Positions 1 to 11,595 of a DNA stretch of 64,000 nucleotides are shown here, piece after piece. Made by a program: the position numbers and the translations under genes. Under the pieces are notes generated by a model, which was given only the letters and a program-made list of their open reading frames with translations, was not told the DNA's origin and searched no databases. Source of the DNA: Girardinichthys multiradiatus (Eukaryota > Chordata > Actinopteri > Cyprinodontiformes > Goodeidae). The stretch covers positions 48,413,880-48,477,879 of the forward strand of contig NC_061795.1 of the NCBI RefSeq assembly GCF_021462225.1, in the 5' to 3' direction. Numbering within the stretch: the first letter of the stretch is position 1; each line of letters starts with the position of its first letter.

Positions 1-229
1 GGCCAATGTTAATCATTTTTTACCATATCAGTATTGGCTGGGCCGATATTAATAACCATTAATAACTGAAGCAGAGAAGCAATGTCAGTAGCGTGGTCAT
101 TTTTTCATGGTGTTGAAAGATATATATATATATATATATATATATGATATATAATATCAGTAAATATTGGTTATTGGCCATAACAGCAATATTTATATAG
201 GATGTCAAGGCATCCCTATGTCTGTAGAA
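1..229. repeat. AT-rich repetitive DNA, unclassified
   Basis: Short AT-rich motifs recur in both orientations here (for example GGCCAATGTTAATC near the left edge and TTGGTTATTGGCCATAACAG near 165), surrounding an AT microsatellite. This resembles a decayed non-autonomous DNA transposon, but I cannot assign a family. No coding potential is visible; peptides of alternating Tyr and Ile come from the microsatellite. Confidence 0.4.
120..145. repeat. (AT)n microsatellite
   Basis: An uninterrupted run of alternating A and T, 26 bp long. Confidence 0.9.
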
Positions 230-350
230 TTGGACTGATTGTATGTTTCTGTATATAATTGGGATCTGTTTGTTTTTAATAGTGCCTTGAGATGTTGTGA
301 CTTGTTCACAAGTTGTAAATTGGGCCAATATAAATAACTGAATTAAATTC
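230..350 (+). repeat. Interspersed repeat R1, 3'-end copy
   Basis: The stretch with GTGCCTTGAGATGTTGTGAC, then TTGGGCCAATATAAATAACT and GAATTAAATTC, matches the 3' end of the longer copy at 7132-8120 (CTTGAGACAACATG, GGCGCTATATAAATAAAACT, GAATTGAATTG). Other copies lie at 11405-11595 (reverse) and 27240-27575. This is a common type of fish repeat; I cannot name the family with certainty. Confidence 0.6.
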
Positions 351-379
351 TATCTGCTTGTCACTATTCCATTAAGCCC

Positions 380-965
380 GGATTTTTGGAGTAGATAGCT
401 AATAGTGTTGTAAACAGATTCTGCCGTCTGAGCTGTGGAGCTCTGCAGCTCCTCCAGAGTTACCATGGGCCTTTTAGCTGCCTCTCCTTGCCCTGTCTGT
501 CAGTTTATATGGACGTCAATGGCTTGATAGGACTGCAGTTGGTCCATCTTCTCTCTCCATGTTCAGATGATGGATTAAACAGAGCTCTGGGAAATGTTCA
601 AAGCTTGGGATGTTGTTGTAGAACCTAACCCTGCTTTAAAAATCTGCTTAATGTTGTCCCTGACCTGTCTGCTGTGGTCCTTGGTCTTCATGAAGCTGTT
701 TGTTCTGCATTTGATGATTTTTGGTGATTTTTGAAAGCAACTGATTATTCTAGGTTTTATTTAGGGGTATCAGAGTGAAGAGACATGAATAACATTTTAA
801 AGCTGCAGTTTGCAGATTTTGATTTGAAAAAAAAAATATAGACCGCTGAAAATCATTTTCCTTCCACTTAAAAATTAGGCAGCAGTTTGTCTATCACATA
901 AAACCCCAATAAAATAAACAGACCTTTGTGGTTCTGAGGTTGCACGATGTGAAAAAGTTCTAGGA
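380..965 (-). mobile_element. Tc1-like transposon relict (family H), N-terminal part
   Basis: The reverse strand from about 691 reads as the start of a Tc1 transposase (MKTKDHSRQVRDN..., then a helix-turn-helix stretch ending SQALNISQSS) before a stop. The segment up to about 965 resembles the terminal inverted repeat, with CTATCACATAAAACCCCAAT near 890-912. The catalytic half is missing. Related pieces lie at 1700-2100, 48632-49045 and 56250-56580. Confidence 0.7.
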
Positions 966-1699
966 CTACAGATACTTATGAAAGTTAATGTAGACTAAAA
1001 GCTGAGGTCCCACAACAAAATAAAACCAACATTGTACTTTGTGCAACTTTAATCAGTGAACACTGTTGCCAGAAAATATCATGTCTGTGAGCAGACTTCA
1101 TGCAGGCAAACTCAAGTTAACTACAATAAGATTTTCTCTTGTTTTGCAGCAAAAAGGCTCTGAGATGAATCCCTGACAGCTTTCTGATGTGCAATCTGCA
1201 ACTGGTTTCTTCAGTACAAAACATCCATGTAAAGTATACTCAAGGTTAAGGAACATGGCAGTATGTTTTCTTGAATTATCCAAGTCACCCCTCAGATCCC
1301 CTTGCAGTACAGAACAGGAAGGAGTGCATATATACACACACAGTAAAAATATTGGTGACAAATTCAGAAAACCAGGTTAACGCTAAAAGACATCTGACAA
1401 TGATAAGAAAATCTGTCTCCATTAATATTAAAACAAGATATGCGTCTCAAAATGTTCGCGCAGTGCTAAAAAGTCGGGTGCACATCTAGAAGTATATAAA
1501 AGTTATGTAGCCATGGCAACCACACCTTTGTTTTTAGTGTTATAAACGAACAGATGGGTCTCGTTTTAATCACCTGAATCTGAAGCATGTTGATGCAAAA
1601 CTTTAAAGGAGAGAAAGCCTCTTTGTTTCTCCTGTAGTTTTCTCATTATAGCTTCATTATTTCTGATTAGTTTTAACATTACAGCGCTTTGCAGTAGAA

Positions 1700-2100
1700 C
1701 TTTGACACATTTTGTCGTCTTCAAACCGCAAACTAATGTTTATTGGGGATTTTATGTGGCAGACCAACAAAAAGTAGTTTTAATGTGAAAGGAAAAGTAA
1801 ACTGTTTTTCTTGTTTTCTTACTAATAAAAAGCTGAAATGTGTGGTTTCCATTTGTATTCACCCCCTTAAGTCAATACTTGTCTAAAACCACCATCTGCT
1901 GCAGTAACAGCTATAGGTCTTTATGGGAATGCCTGTAACACAACTGGGGACTAGCATTTCTGCCCGTTCTTTATTGCAAACACCTCAAGTCCAGTCAGAA
2001 AGGATTGAGAGCATCTTCTAAAAGCAGCTTTCTAGGCATGCCACATATTCTTAGTTGAATTTCGGTCCGGACTTTGACTAGGTCATTCTAACATAAATAT
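1700..2100 (-). mobile_element. Tc1-like transposon relict (family H), C-terminal part
   Basis: The stretch from about 1705 (ACACATTTTGTCGTCTTCAA, then GGGGATTTTATGTGGCAGAC) resembles the inverted repeat of a fish Tc1 family. About 2060-2095 (GGTCCGGACTTTGACTAGGT) is the reverse complement of the region encoding the conserved SPDLNP motif. The reading frame is lost. The same segment of the family is seen in opposite orientation at 48632-49045. Confidence 0.65.
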
Positions 2101-2214
2101 GTGACTGAGTCTGCACAATATATTGTGAATATATCATCATAGCAATATCAGTATTTGATATATGAAGGACTTCATTTGTTGAAGTGCAATATATGTTGGC
2201 TAAAACAGTATCTC

Positions 2215-2560
2215 ACAAAAGTGAGTACACCCCTCACATTTTTGTAAATACTTTATTATATTTTTTATGGGACAGCACTGAAGATATGACACTTTAATAC
2301 AAAGTGGTCAGTGTACAGCTTGTATTACTGAGTAAAGTTTCCCACCCCCCAACATTTTCCATGGTGATCACCAAAGTTAAACTGAGCAGAGCACCTTCTC
2401 CGACGTTTCTTGTCTCCAACACGACTTGTGGTAAACAGGTGTACTTCTAGATTTCTTTCAGCAATGTCTTTATTTTTGCCACTCTTCTATAAAACCCTGA
2501 TCTGTGGAAGGCATGACTGATAGTTGTCTTGTCAACATTTATAATATAAAATATATAATG
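2215..2560 (-). mobile_element. Internally deleted Tc1-like relict (family I)
   Basis: It begins with the Tc1-type end TCTCACAAAAGTGAGTACAC and passes into reverse-strand transposase-like sequence (CTTGTCTCCAACACGACTTG and GCCACTCTTCTATAAAACCC). No open frame survives. It is bounded on the right by the LINE fragment that starts near 2620. Confidence 0.6.
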
Positions 2561-2623
2561 ATAGGTGAGGGTTTAACACTTGTAGTTAGAAACAAACTTT
2601 ATTAACATATTTCTTAACATGTT

Positions 2624-3412
2624 TTTGCGGATGACGTGGTCCTGCTGGCCCCCTCTAGCCAAGACCTACAACATGCACTGGGGCGGTTTGCAGCCGAGTG
2701 TGAAGCGGCTGGGATGATGATCAGCTCCTCCAAGTCCGAGGCCATGGTACTCGACCGGAAAAGGGTGGCTTGTCCTCTTCAGGTTGGAGGGGAGTTCCTG
2801 CCTCAAGTGGAGGAGTTTAAGTATCTCGGGGTCTTGTTCACGAGTGAGGGAAGAATGGAGCGGGAGATCGACAGACGGATCGGTGCGGCTGCCACAGTAA
2901 TGGGGGCACTGTGCCGGTCCATTGTGGTGAAGAGAGAGCTGAGCCGAAAAGCAAAGCTCTCAATTTACCGGTTGATCTATGTTCCTACCCTCACCTATGG
3001 CCATAAACTTTGGGTCATGACCGAAAGAACGAGATCCCGGATACAAGCGGCTGAAATGAGCTTCCTCCGTAGGGTGGCCGGGTACTCCCTTAGAGATAGG
3101 GTGAGGAGCTCGGCCATCCGGGAGGGGCTCGGAGTAGAGCCGCTGCTCCTCCACATCGAGAGGAGCCAGTTGAGGTGGCTCGGGCATCTATACCGGATGC
3201 CTCCTGGACGCCTTCCTCGGGAGGTGTTCCAGGCACGTCCCACCGGGAGGAGGCCCAGGGGACGGCCCAGGACAGGCTGGAGGGACTATGTCTCTCGGCT
3301 GGCCTGGGAACACCTTTGGCTCCCCCTGGAGGAACTGGAGGAGGTGTCTGGAGAGAGGGATGTCTGGGCGTCTCTGCTGAGTCTGCTGCCCCCGCGACCC
3401 GGTCCTGGATAA
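2624..3412 (+). pseudogene. LINE reverse transcriptase, C-terminal fragment (L2-like)
   Basis: An open frame begins with FADDVVLLAP at 2624, the reverse-transcriptase catalytic FADD box (palm motif C), and runs about 260 codons to TAA at 3410-3412. After the catalytic box come an EFKYLGVLFTSEG stretch, the thumb-like region with RIQAAEMSFLRRVAG, and a conserved arginine-rich end (RRPRGRPRTGWRDYVSRLAW). This is the typical C-terminus of fish L2-like non-LTR elements. The endonuclease and first reverse-transcriptase motifs are absent, so the copy is 5'-truncated, as expected for target-primed insertion. After the stop comes ATAAGCGGTAGACGACG, a typical 3' end for this group. The region is GC-rich compared with its AT-rich flanks. 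It cannot be functional alone. Confidence in the LINE call is high, in the clade moderate. Confidence 0.85.
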
Positions 3413-3449
3413 GCGGTAGACGACGAATACGAGTTTTAGTTTGTGACAT

Positions 3450-5160
3450 TAAGGGTCATCATATAAAATAAAAAAATCTCTTGGGATTTAAACAGAGCAG
3501 GTCATGTCTCATTTTCTTTCATCTTCACAAATATGCACTACAACTTTTATCACAATGTACTAATAAAATACAATGAAGTTTGTAGCTGGAGCATGACAGT
3601 AAATGAAAATGTTACGTTTGTAAGGTAGGGGATATGGGTCATCTTTATGAGGTAAGGTTAGTCTTGGTTTGAGAACTCTGTTTGCAGAAGCTTTACTTGG
3701 ATTGTGTTTCTGTGATGACTGCATGACCTCTTCATGTAATAGCGTTACTCCAGGGTGTGTTGTTGAGCTTCTGAAAGTGCACGTTCGCTTTAAATAATCC
3801 TCCCAATAAAGCAGTGAAGCAGGTGGAAAACAGGTGGTGTGTTGGTGCTTCTGGCTGATGGGACTGTCAGCGCTAATTTCTCCGTTCTTTGATTCTCCGT
3901 CTAACATTTAATAACAAGCTGTTTAGCTTGGTTTTCATTTTTACCCTGCAGATTCACAGCCTTTCTAATGATTGGCAACCACGCACACGTGTGTAAAAAT
4001 GCTTTTGTTCCTTAATAAACATGTTTTATTTGGATTTTAAAAGCACAAATTGGATTGCTGGAGGTCTGGAGATATGGTTCATGGTTTAATTAGGAGTAAA
4101 ATAGGCTTGTTTTTTATTTGGAAGGCCTGCATGTGTAATGCTTTAGAAGTCCTGAAGGAGCAAATTGTTGCCTTTAAAGAGTTTTTTTTACAATTTCTGA
4201 ATCATTAGTATACCTTGACAAAAAAATAGCTGCAGAAGCATGAAGATGTGCATTTTCTTTGGAGCAACTGTTTTCAAGGCTTTTAAAATGGACAGTTTTG
4301 TTTTGCAAGTGTGCTTTTACCTCCACCTCCATATATTTTTGACTATCTTGTTTTCCACTGCCTGGGCGCAAAAATACGGGTGGCAGGGAGTCATGCCTGC
4401 ATGCTGATTTTATTCCAGCTCTGTTTCTTTCAAAGCGATGATTCAGGCTTTTCCCAGGGGATTTTGTTTCAGTGGTGAACTGAGCCCCATGAACGTGGGG
4501 ACAAAGGCCTGATGGATTAGGGTTGCAATGTTCACTTCTGAGCCCCGTGTCTGATAAACACAGTCAACATAGACTGCTCATACGGCTGCTGGAGTGGCAG
4601 ATATTGCTGATTGGCTGTGATCACAGTGAGGATTCACAGCAGCGTTTTGCTCCCTTACTGTTTTTGTGTTGCATTGGATGAGCCTGGATGTGATGGGGTG
4701 AAGGGAGTTACAGGTGTGGTCTGTGTGCTAAAGCAGCTGAGTGGAAGAAAATCAAGGCAGTTAGACATTTTGTGGTTGGTGTGTGAATGAGTGTGTGTGT
4801 GTGTGTGTGTGTGTGCACAAACAACTGCTGTTGGAGAACTCAGGTCTGACAAGTAGGTCAATCAGTGCTCCTTGATGCCTATATCTCTCTATGTAAATAG
4901 GATAGATTCCTGCATACCCGAGCCAGTTTATTATGCTGAAGACTTCACACTCCCTATGAAACAAATACACCCAAATGTGCATTTTCAGATCCTGAACATC
5001 TAAGAAAATAGCTTCTAGTGGTGAGCAGACTGAATGGAATAATCTATCTATTTTCAATAGAAACGTAATCCTTACAGAGTCACAGGCAGGCTGGTCATCA
5101 TATTTATGTGTCAATGGGCTGCACAGGTCAGCACAGACATACATGGACAGTCTCATACCC
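3450..5160. other. Intergenic DNA without recognised genes
   Basis: AT-rich unique-looking sequence with only short chance open frames. It contains the GT microsatellite at 4791-4815. I see no splice-flanked coding segment or recognisable protein motif on either strand. Confidence 0.5.
4791..4815. repeat. (GT)n microsatellite
   Basis: An uninterrupted alternating GT run of 25 bp. Confidence 0.9.
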
Positions 5161-5164
5161 AATG

Positions 5165-5347
5165 TCAACTTTACAGTTTACCTAACATGCATGTTTTTGG
5201 ACTGTAAGAGGAAGTACCCAAAGGAGATCCACTCCTACATGTGGAGAACATGCAAACCCCACTCATAAAAGTCCTGGTCCGGATTAAAATTTATGACCTT
5301 GATGCTGCAAGGCAGCAGTGCTAGCACCTGTTCATCAGTGCAGCCTA
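5165..5347 (-). repeat. SINE-like interspersed repeat R2, reverse copy
   Basis: In reverse orientation this has the same layout as copies at 25215-25450, 27660-27965 and 40520-40740: a head reading roughly GCACTGCTGCCTTGCAGC, then GGTTTGCATGTTCTCC, then the stretch ending in TCCAAAAACATGC. The head before it may be tRNA-derived, which would make it a SINE, but that is inference. Confidence 0.55.
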
Positions 5348-5700
5348 CAGTAATAATATGAAGCCTATATACCTTCAATTTCCACATTGTCAGGATGCTG
5401 TCATAGAATGGGGGATTTTCATTGATGTCACTGAAGTCGCCGGTCACTGGTATCTCCGTATCGCTTCACGCATTTCACAACATTGCAACCTTTTTCGACC
5501 ACTGATAAGTATTTAGAGTCGTTACAGCCTCCTGATTAGGACATGTACCTCAAGACAATTGCGTTCATCAACAAGGTGCATCCATATGTTGGTTTGGTCG
5601 CACAACTATTTTTTCATAGCCACAACATAGGCAAAAATCCATAATAAGTTCATTATTGCCTTTTATTGGAAAGTTACATAATAGTTATAGGACTAGATAA

Positions 5701-5720
5701 TGACTGACTGACTGACTGAC
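5701..5720. repeat. (TGAC)5 microsatellite
   Basis: Five perfect TGAC units follow GACTAGATAA. Confidence 0.9.
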
Positions 5721-6815
5721 ATTTACAGTATAACAGTAAAGGTAAATTGCAGCTTCCATCTACTGTAGCTGGTCAAGGCGTGAGAGTGCAGCTTACTGAA
5801 GTAAGTTACAGTGCTGAGTGCTGCCACCCAGCTCAGAATCATCTGATCAGCTCATGGTCTTGGCAGACTACCTTCCGTATTATTATTACAAAAAATGTAG
5901 GTGAACATTATTTATTTACCTGTCACAAAATGTCCATCGCACACTGGGGTGTGAGTGAGGTTCAAGCCGTTCAAATCCGACCTGGATATCGGATTCAGCC
6001 ACAGTAGTTGATGCTGTGTACTCAAGTGTTTTTGTTTTCTCACACTGATTTTCTATCATGGCTGGCAGACGATAGAATGAACGTTGGTCTTGACCACCAC
6101 GACCAGCACAACCCACAACTGAAGACGTTTTCCCCAGAGTAAATGAATGGTCCGGAGTTTTGCTTCACTGATCACGCTAAAACTACGAAAACAGGCTGCA
6201 GCTGCCACCCAAGATGGTGATCGCAAAGTGTGGTCACGTGACTGCGACGTCATGTGAAAACCGGGTTGCGCTAGTCCCGGCGGTGGTTCTCCTGGAGTTC
6301 CTGTGCTTTGGGGGGCCTTTGGATGTCTCCTCAGTGTCCGTCCAGGGACCATGGGGCAGGTTTGTGGGTCCTCACACTCGCCATTGCATATTTTTGTGGA
6401 GAAACCTTGTATACAAAAGCGCGTCCACAACCATACTCACAGGTGTTAAGCTGCAGGCGTTGACAGATACACAGATGTTCTATATTGGGCTGCACCTCTC
6501 ACTAAGTACAGTTTAATTCATAAGTACCGTGTATTATTTTGTTAAAAAAAAGGTAATTTTATATTTCATTATTCAAAACACAAACGTTTATCTGCTTATT
6601 GCCAAGTTAGTGAATGAGGCGGCAGCCTGGCATGTTTGCAATTTGGCACTAAGCTTTGTTGTGTTTTTTTATTATTGTCCAATTTTATAAGTTTAGTAGA
6701 ACTGATACACAAAACCTAATGGGGAAAGTTGTTGCTTAATAAAGCTTATTTATGTTTACTCATTTGCATATAATAATTTATTTGCTTTCTCTTGTCACAT
6801 CGAAACACACTGATC
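5721..6815. other. Intergenic DNA with a GC-rich block
   Basis: No gene is recognised. About 6160-6440 is unusually rich in G, C and CpG compared with its neighbours and contains GTCACGTGACTGCGACGTCA, which holds an E-box-like CACGTG and a CRE-like GACGTCA. Short open frames run through it on both strands without recognisable motifs. It could be part of an unidentified repeat. Confidence 0.35.
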
Positions 6816-8530
6816 TACACTGATCTGGCATAACATTATGAATACTGAGGTAAAGCAAATAACACTAGGTATTGCTTCATCTTCGTCCGTTAAAAGGATG
6901 CCATGATTAGGCAGACAGTAGAGATTGTCTCCTGACTGACGTATTGAAGCAGGACAAATAGGCAGCATAGCAATAAGTAACTGTGATGATTGCCAAATTC
7001 TGACGACTAGACAACTGGCTCAGAAAATCTCCAAAACTGCAGCCCTTGCTGGGTGGCTGTGGTCTGCAGTGGTTAATATCTAATCAAAGTGGGCCACTGG
7101 TTCTTCCTTCTTAGTATAACCATGACCATCAGTGGACCCTTTGTGGGGTTCCTTGAGACGACATTGTTGTAAATAAGCGCCGTTTAACTACATAATCTGA
7201 ACTGAAACTATCTGTGTAGTTATGCTGCTATAGGCTTAGGCTGCTGGAGGACATAATGACCACTTTCACTCTCTTCGCTACATTCTCACACTACTCTCCA
7301 ATTTTGCATTATTTGCTGTTAATTCAGCTTTTCAATTTATGTTCTCTCTTTTCTCTTCCTAGAAGCTACAGCTGGCCTGGCTCTGTGTCTACCTGTGACA
7401 CCTTCCTAGAGGGGGTCATCGTCCGAGCTTCTGCTGGCAACAACTTAATGCTCACCTTCTACCGATGATCTACATGGCCCTGTCTTTTAGTGTTTAACCC
7501 TTTCTCTCTCCTAGACATGGCAATTGACTGAGCTTCTACTGTGACTAACTCTATGTGCTCTCTTTCTGACTCTAACCTTGAAAACTGGCTCAGAGTTTAT
7601 CTGTTCTTTCTTTCTAGATGAAACGACTAAAGGAGCTACATCCATTAACATTTACTTTTCCTTCCCATAGAAAGTACTCCTGAATCAGTGCTTCTTTGTT
7701 CTTTTTGTGTCTCTGCTCTGTTCTTTCTCTCAAACCCCCAGTCGGACGTGGCAGATGGCCGCTCACACTGAGCCTGGTTCTGCTGGAGGTTTCTTCCTGT
7801 TAAAAGGGAGTTTTTCCTCTCCACTGTCGCTACATGCATGCTCAGTATGAGGGATTGCTGCAAAGTCAACGCCAGTGACTGTCCACTGTCTCTACATGCT
7901 CATCCAGGAGGAGTGAATGCTGCAAGTCACTGACTGGATGCAATCTGCTGGGTTTCCTTAGATAGAAAAACTTTTTATCCAATTTGAATAAAAAGCTAAC
8001 TCCGACTGCATTGTTCAGTTGTTAGGATTGATTGTAATGTATGAACCTGACTGTTGTGAAGTGCCTTGAGACAACATGTGTTGTGAATTGGCGCTATATA
8101 AATAAAACTGAATTGAATTGTACTGGCGAAGGGACATGGCTCACATCGCATGTGAGGAGCATACAGTGCATGGTAGTTTGTCATGTATAGGGATGCATAG
8201 CTGTGGAACGGTTGGAGTGAAAACAAAATTCCCTGACAGCTCTGTTAGCAGGATAATGGGCCCTGCCACAAAACAAAATGGTTCAGGAATGGTTTGACAA
8301 GTCCAGCTGAGCATCTGTGGGATGGTCTGGACAAACAAGAATCAGGAGAGGGGCTGCAAAAATCTTGGTGCTAGGTACCAGAGCACACCTTCAGGGGTTT
8401 GGTGGAATCCATGCTTCATTGGCTCTTCCTACATAATGTTTGCAAGTTTACCTCCCTGTGAACTGTTGGCATTTGTTGTGGAAATGGGTTTATGTAACCT
8501 ATCATAATGAAGCATAATGGTGTAATAAGC
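6816..8530 (+). mobile_element. Tc1-like relict (family D) split by repeat R1
   Basis: The left part (6816 to about 7110) starts TACACTGATCTGGCATAACA, the terminal repeat of a common fish Tc1 family, and continues into forward-strand transposase-like sequence (CTCCAAAACTGCAGCCCTTG). The right part (about 8121-8530) continues with later transposase sequence: GGATAATGGGCCCTGCCACA resembles the region of the second catalytic Asp, and CACACCTTCAGGGGTTTGGT the C-terminus. Between them sits about 1 kb of repeat R1. Frames are destroyed throughout. Confidence 0.65.
7132..8120 (+). repeat. Interspersed repeat R1, longest copy, inserted in a Tc1 relict
   Basis: It contains TCCTGTTAAAAGGGAGTTTT near 7796, shared with 27410 (CCTGTTAAAAGGGAGTTTTT). 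It ends GGCGCTATATAAATAAAACT followed by GAATTGAATTG, shared with 230-350 and, reversed, with 11405. There is no convincing open frame, so it is probably a non-autonomous element. The left boundary is approximate. Confidence 0.6.
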
Positions 8531-9280
8531 ACAAACACACAGATCTCACCATTCACCCACAAAAACTACATTCACCAATTCCCATCAAAATGTCCCTGAC
8601 GGACCTTTTAAACTTGCTGCCGATGACTTCCTGGGTTATCTTGACCCTATCAAAATATAAACGTACATAGAATTTAAATTGTTATAAGTCCTTCATGTAC
8701 AAATTATCTTCATCTTCATTCAGAAAAAAAAAAAGAAATAATCCTTTATTAGTCATGACTTGGTTAATGTTTTAACGCTGAATGGGAACCTGTCATTGTA
8801 ATGCAGTAGAATGATTACAAGTTTGAAACCTTTAATGCGGAAACAGCTTAGGCATCAAGATAGTTTTATCTACAAGGACAGTTAATTTCTATTCTTGGTC
8901 CCTCCCCATGTCTAAAGAATATTGACCTCTCAAGCGCACACAAAGAGACAGAACCAATTGAACTTCTGAGATTCGGTTAGGTACATGTTTTTGTTTGCAT
9001 CTTTTTCTCTGCTACTTTCATCTAATTTGATGAAAAATTCCTGATTTTGGTTTACCCTTTTCCTTTGTATCACTCAGTTCCAAACACAAAGGAGGAATCA
9101 CCTGGAAATCCAACAAACCGAACAGAACCAACAGTCTTCCAGTGAGACAGATGGTGGTTTTTCTGTAAAATCCTGGATCATTCTTTCCAATGATGCAAAC
9201 ATTAAATTTTAGTTCTGGAAAACATACAAACTCTTCTTGCTGCTTTAAAAATTCTGTTTAGTCACAAGTGAAAGAATTCA
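8531..9280. other. Intergenic DNA, nothing recognised
   Basis: AT-rich sequence without open frames of note, splice-flanked coding segments or a repeat that I can identify. Confidence 0.4.
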
Positions 9281-9845
9281 TCCTTTTGACATTTTTTAGT
9301 ATTTATGTGACTGATTTATTTTTTTGTACAGTAAAAAAAATACTGTGACAAGTATTTATCCTTTTCTGCTTTGGGTTTTATTTGTAATTTTTTTGGATCA
9401 AACAATGTTGTGATTGACCACATTTCTTAGGAAAGCGGAGTTTAATTTCACCAAAGCCGGATTACTACCAGACCTGTAGAATCAAGAAATCAGAGAGAAC
9501 CTGTTTAATAACATGAGAGATAAGATGAGAAATAAAGTCACTGACATCTACCAGTCTGGAAAAAGTTACAAAGCCATTTCTAAGGCAATGGGACTCTACA
9601 GAACTACAGTGAGAACCATTGTCCACAAATAGCGAAAACGTAGAGCAGTGGAGCCTTCCCAGGAGTGATCGACCTACCAAAATTACTCCTAGAGCACATA
9701 AATTCATCCAGGAGGTCCTAGAAGAACCCAGAACAACATTTAAACTTCTGCAGGCGTCACTGCCAGAGTTCATGATTCAACAATAAGAAAGAGAGACTGG
9801 GCAAAAATAGCCTCAATGGGAGTGTTCCAAGGCCAGAACCACCTA
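9281..9845 (+). mobile_element. Tc1-like transposon relict (family G), N-terminal part
   Basis: Forward-strand sequence around 9510-9640 (GAGAAATAAAGTCACTGACA, then CTACCAGTCTGGAAAAAG and GTGAGAACCATTGTCCACAA) encodes a decayed paired-like DNA-binding domain of a Tc1 transposase. It stops near 9840 (TTCCAAGGCCAGAACCACC) before the catalytic core. A longer copy of the family lies at 29215-30110. Confidence 0.65.
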
Positions 9846-11404
9846 ATATTTTTAATTTAATTTATTTTACCTTAGCATTCTTGGTATATTAAATAGTACA
9901 GCTTATTTTCATTCTGAAATGTAAAATACTATGTAGTGATAGTGATCCTAATCACAAGACACCTTAGTCCTGAGAGTTCATATCTCCTTATTTGTTGCAG
10001 CACCCCGTTTGTATTGCTTACCCACAAATTTAAGTCACTTGTCTGTATTATACAGACCTTAAATCCATGCAAATATCTAGTGAAAGGATGCAGCACATTT
10101 AACGGTTGCTTTCAGATGTCTACCAGCAGGCATACACAGCTGCCAGGTGTTTTATGCCTCAGCATGAGTCAGTGCTCTGCTGATCTGAAGAGACTGCACT
10201 GCTCCACATTTTCTTCAGAGACTTAAGCAATCGAAATGTCCATTTATAACTGTAGTAATCCTAAAACAAGTCGTAATGGAGAAGCTGGACTCTTGGAACT
10301 GATCACTATGGTTGCAATATATTTCTTCAGTCATTATTTATAAGGTTTTTCTTTCTAGCATTCATCCGTTTTTTAAAAGAGGTACAACTCTGATAGCTTG
10401 TGATTTATGTGCTTAAAAATAGTCACAGTATAAAATGTCCTGGGACGTCTTTCTGTGCCGGTGTACTACTGCAGGAAAAGCCCTTTGAAAGCTTAGCTGT
10501 ACTCACCCAAAACAAGAAGCTGAAGAAGAAGAGGAAATATCTGATCCAGGGGTTGATGAAGGAGAACGTTTCCACTCGGTTCAGATTTAATTCTCTGTCC
10601 ATTTTTGATTTTTTCTGTCCAATCTGACATTTAACTGGAAATTAGCTGCAGCCCCACACAGTGCATACACAAACACTGCTTGAATGTGTGATGTGGTGAA
10701 TTGCTTGCAGGCTGGAGGGGTGTCAAGCTTCCAAAAAAAAAAAAAAAAAGAAACTAAGGGGGTGGCGGGGTGGGTGACGCTGCCCCGCCATGCTGATAGG
10801 ACCCAGAACTGCCTATGTAGGCTGACAGGTCAGATTACACTACATATCTCTATGGGTGACAGCAGCTTAAAGCCCTATGAGCTCTGGTGTTCTATCAACC
10901 TTCCATTAGTGTAGAACTCATTTCACCTCAAAGTCCACTTTAACCCGTCTTTGTGTGGCACATCAGAGTTTTACATCCTACATCGTTTCCATACTTAAGA
11001 TTATTGCTTAATCAGCCAAATTCTAGTTTTGAAAACAGAAAAATCTACCTGTTCTTTACTGAATGTTTGTGTAAAACTGCTGATAATCAATTTATAGCAT
11101 CATCATTAGCCAGAGTGAGCAGAGGAACAATTAAAAGATACAGTATGGAAATATGATTGTCTGTGCAGAAGATTCACTCAGCTCTACTTGAATTTTCTAT
11201 TATTTATTCTGAACTTTCTTTGGAAGTAGAAATTCTGGATGTGGAAACATATTCATGTATTTTCTTCCCCAGTTATTCTCCTGTGGAGCAGGGCTGGGAC
11301 TAAAGCTCTCTTAGGTACCTTCATGCCAAGCATGAACATGAAAACTTAATGAGATTGATCTGTGTTTCCTTCATTGAAGACAACATGTGTGTTTAATTCC
11401 CTGA
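9846..11404. other. Intergenic DNA with a poly-A run
   Basis: No gene is recognised. It contains the A-homopolymer at 10733-10749. The short open frames on both strands lack any family motif that I recognise. Confidence 0.4.
10733..10749. repeat. A-homopolymer (17 A)
   Basis: An uninterrupted run of 17 A residues follows CAAGCTTCC. It could be a retroposon tail, but I see no retroposon body beside it. Confidence 0.85.
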
Positions 11405-11595
11405 TGCTAATTCAATTCAATTCAGGTTTATTTATATAGTGCCAATTTACAACACATGTTGTCTCAAGGCACTTCACAATAGTCAGGTTCATACATTCCA
11501 ATTAATCCTAACAATTGAACAGTGCAGTCGGAGTTAGCCTTTTATTAAAATTGGATAAAAAGTTTTTCTATCTAAGGAAACCGAGCTAAACTGGG
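11405..11595 (-). repeat. Interspersed repeat R1, reverse copy
   Basis: It starts AATTCAATTCAATTCAGG, then TTTATTTATATAGTGCCAAT and CACATGTTGTCTCAAGGCAC, the reverse complement of the 3' end of the 7132-8120 copy. It continues through CAGTCGGAGTTAGCC and GATAAAAAGTTTTTCTATCT, also shared with 7940-8010 in reverse. Confidence 0.7.

Noticed and set aside
2960..3471. Several overlapping open frames on both strands around the LINE fragment
   Set aside because: They are alternative-frame readings of the GC-rich reverse transcriptase segment, which has few AT-rich stop codons.
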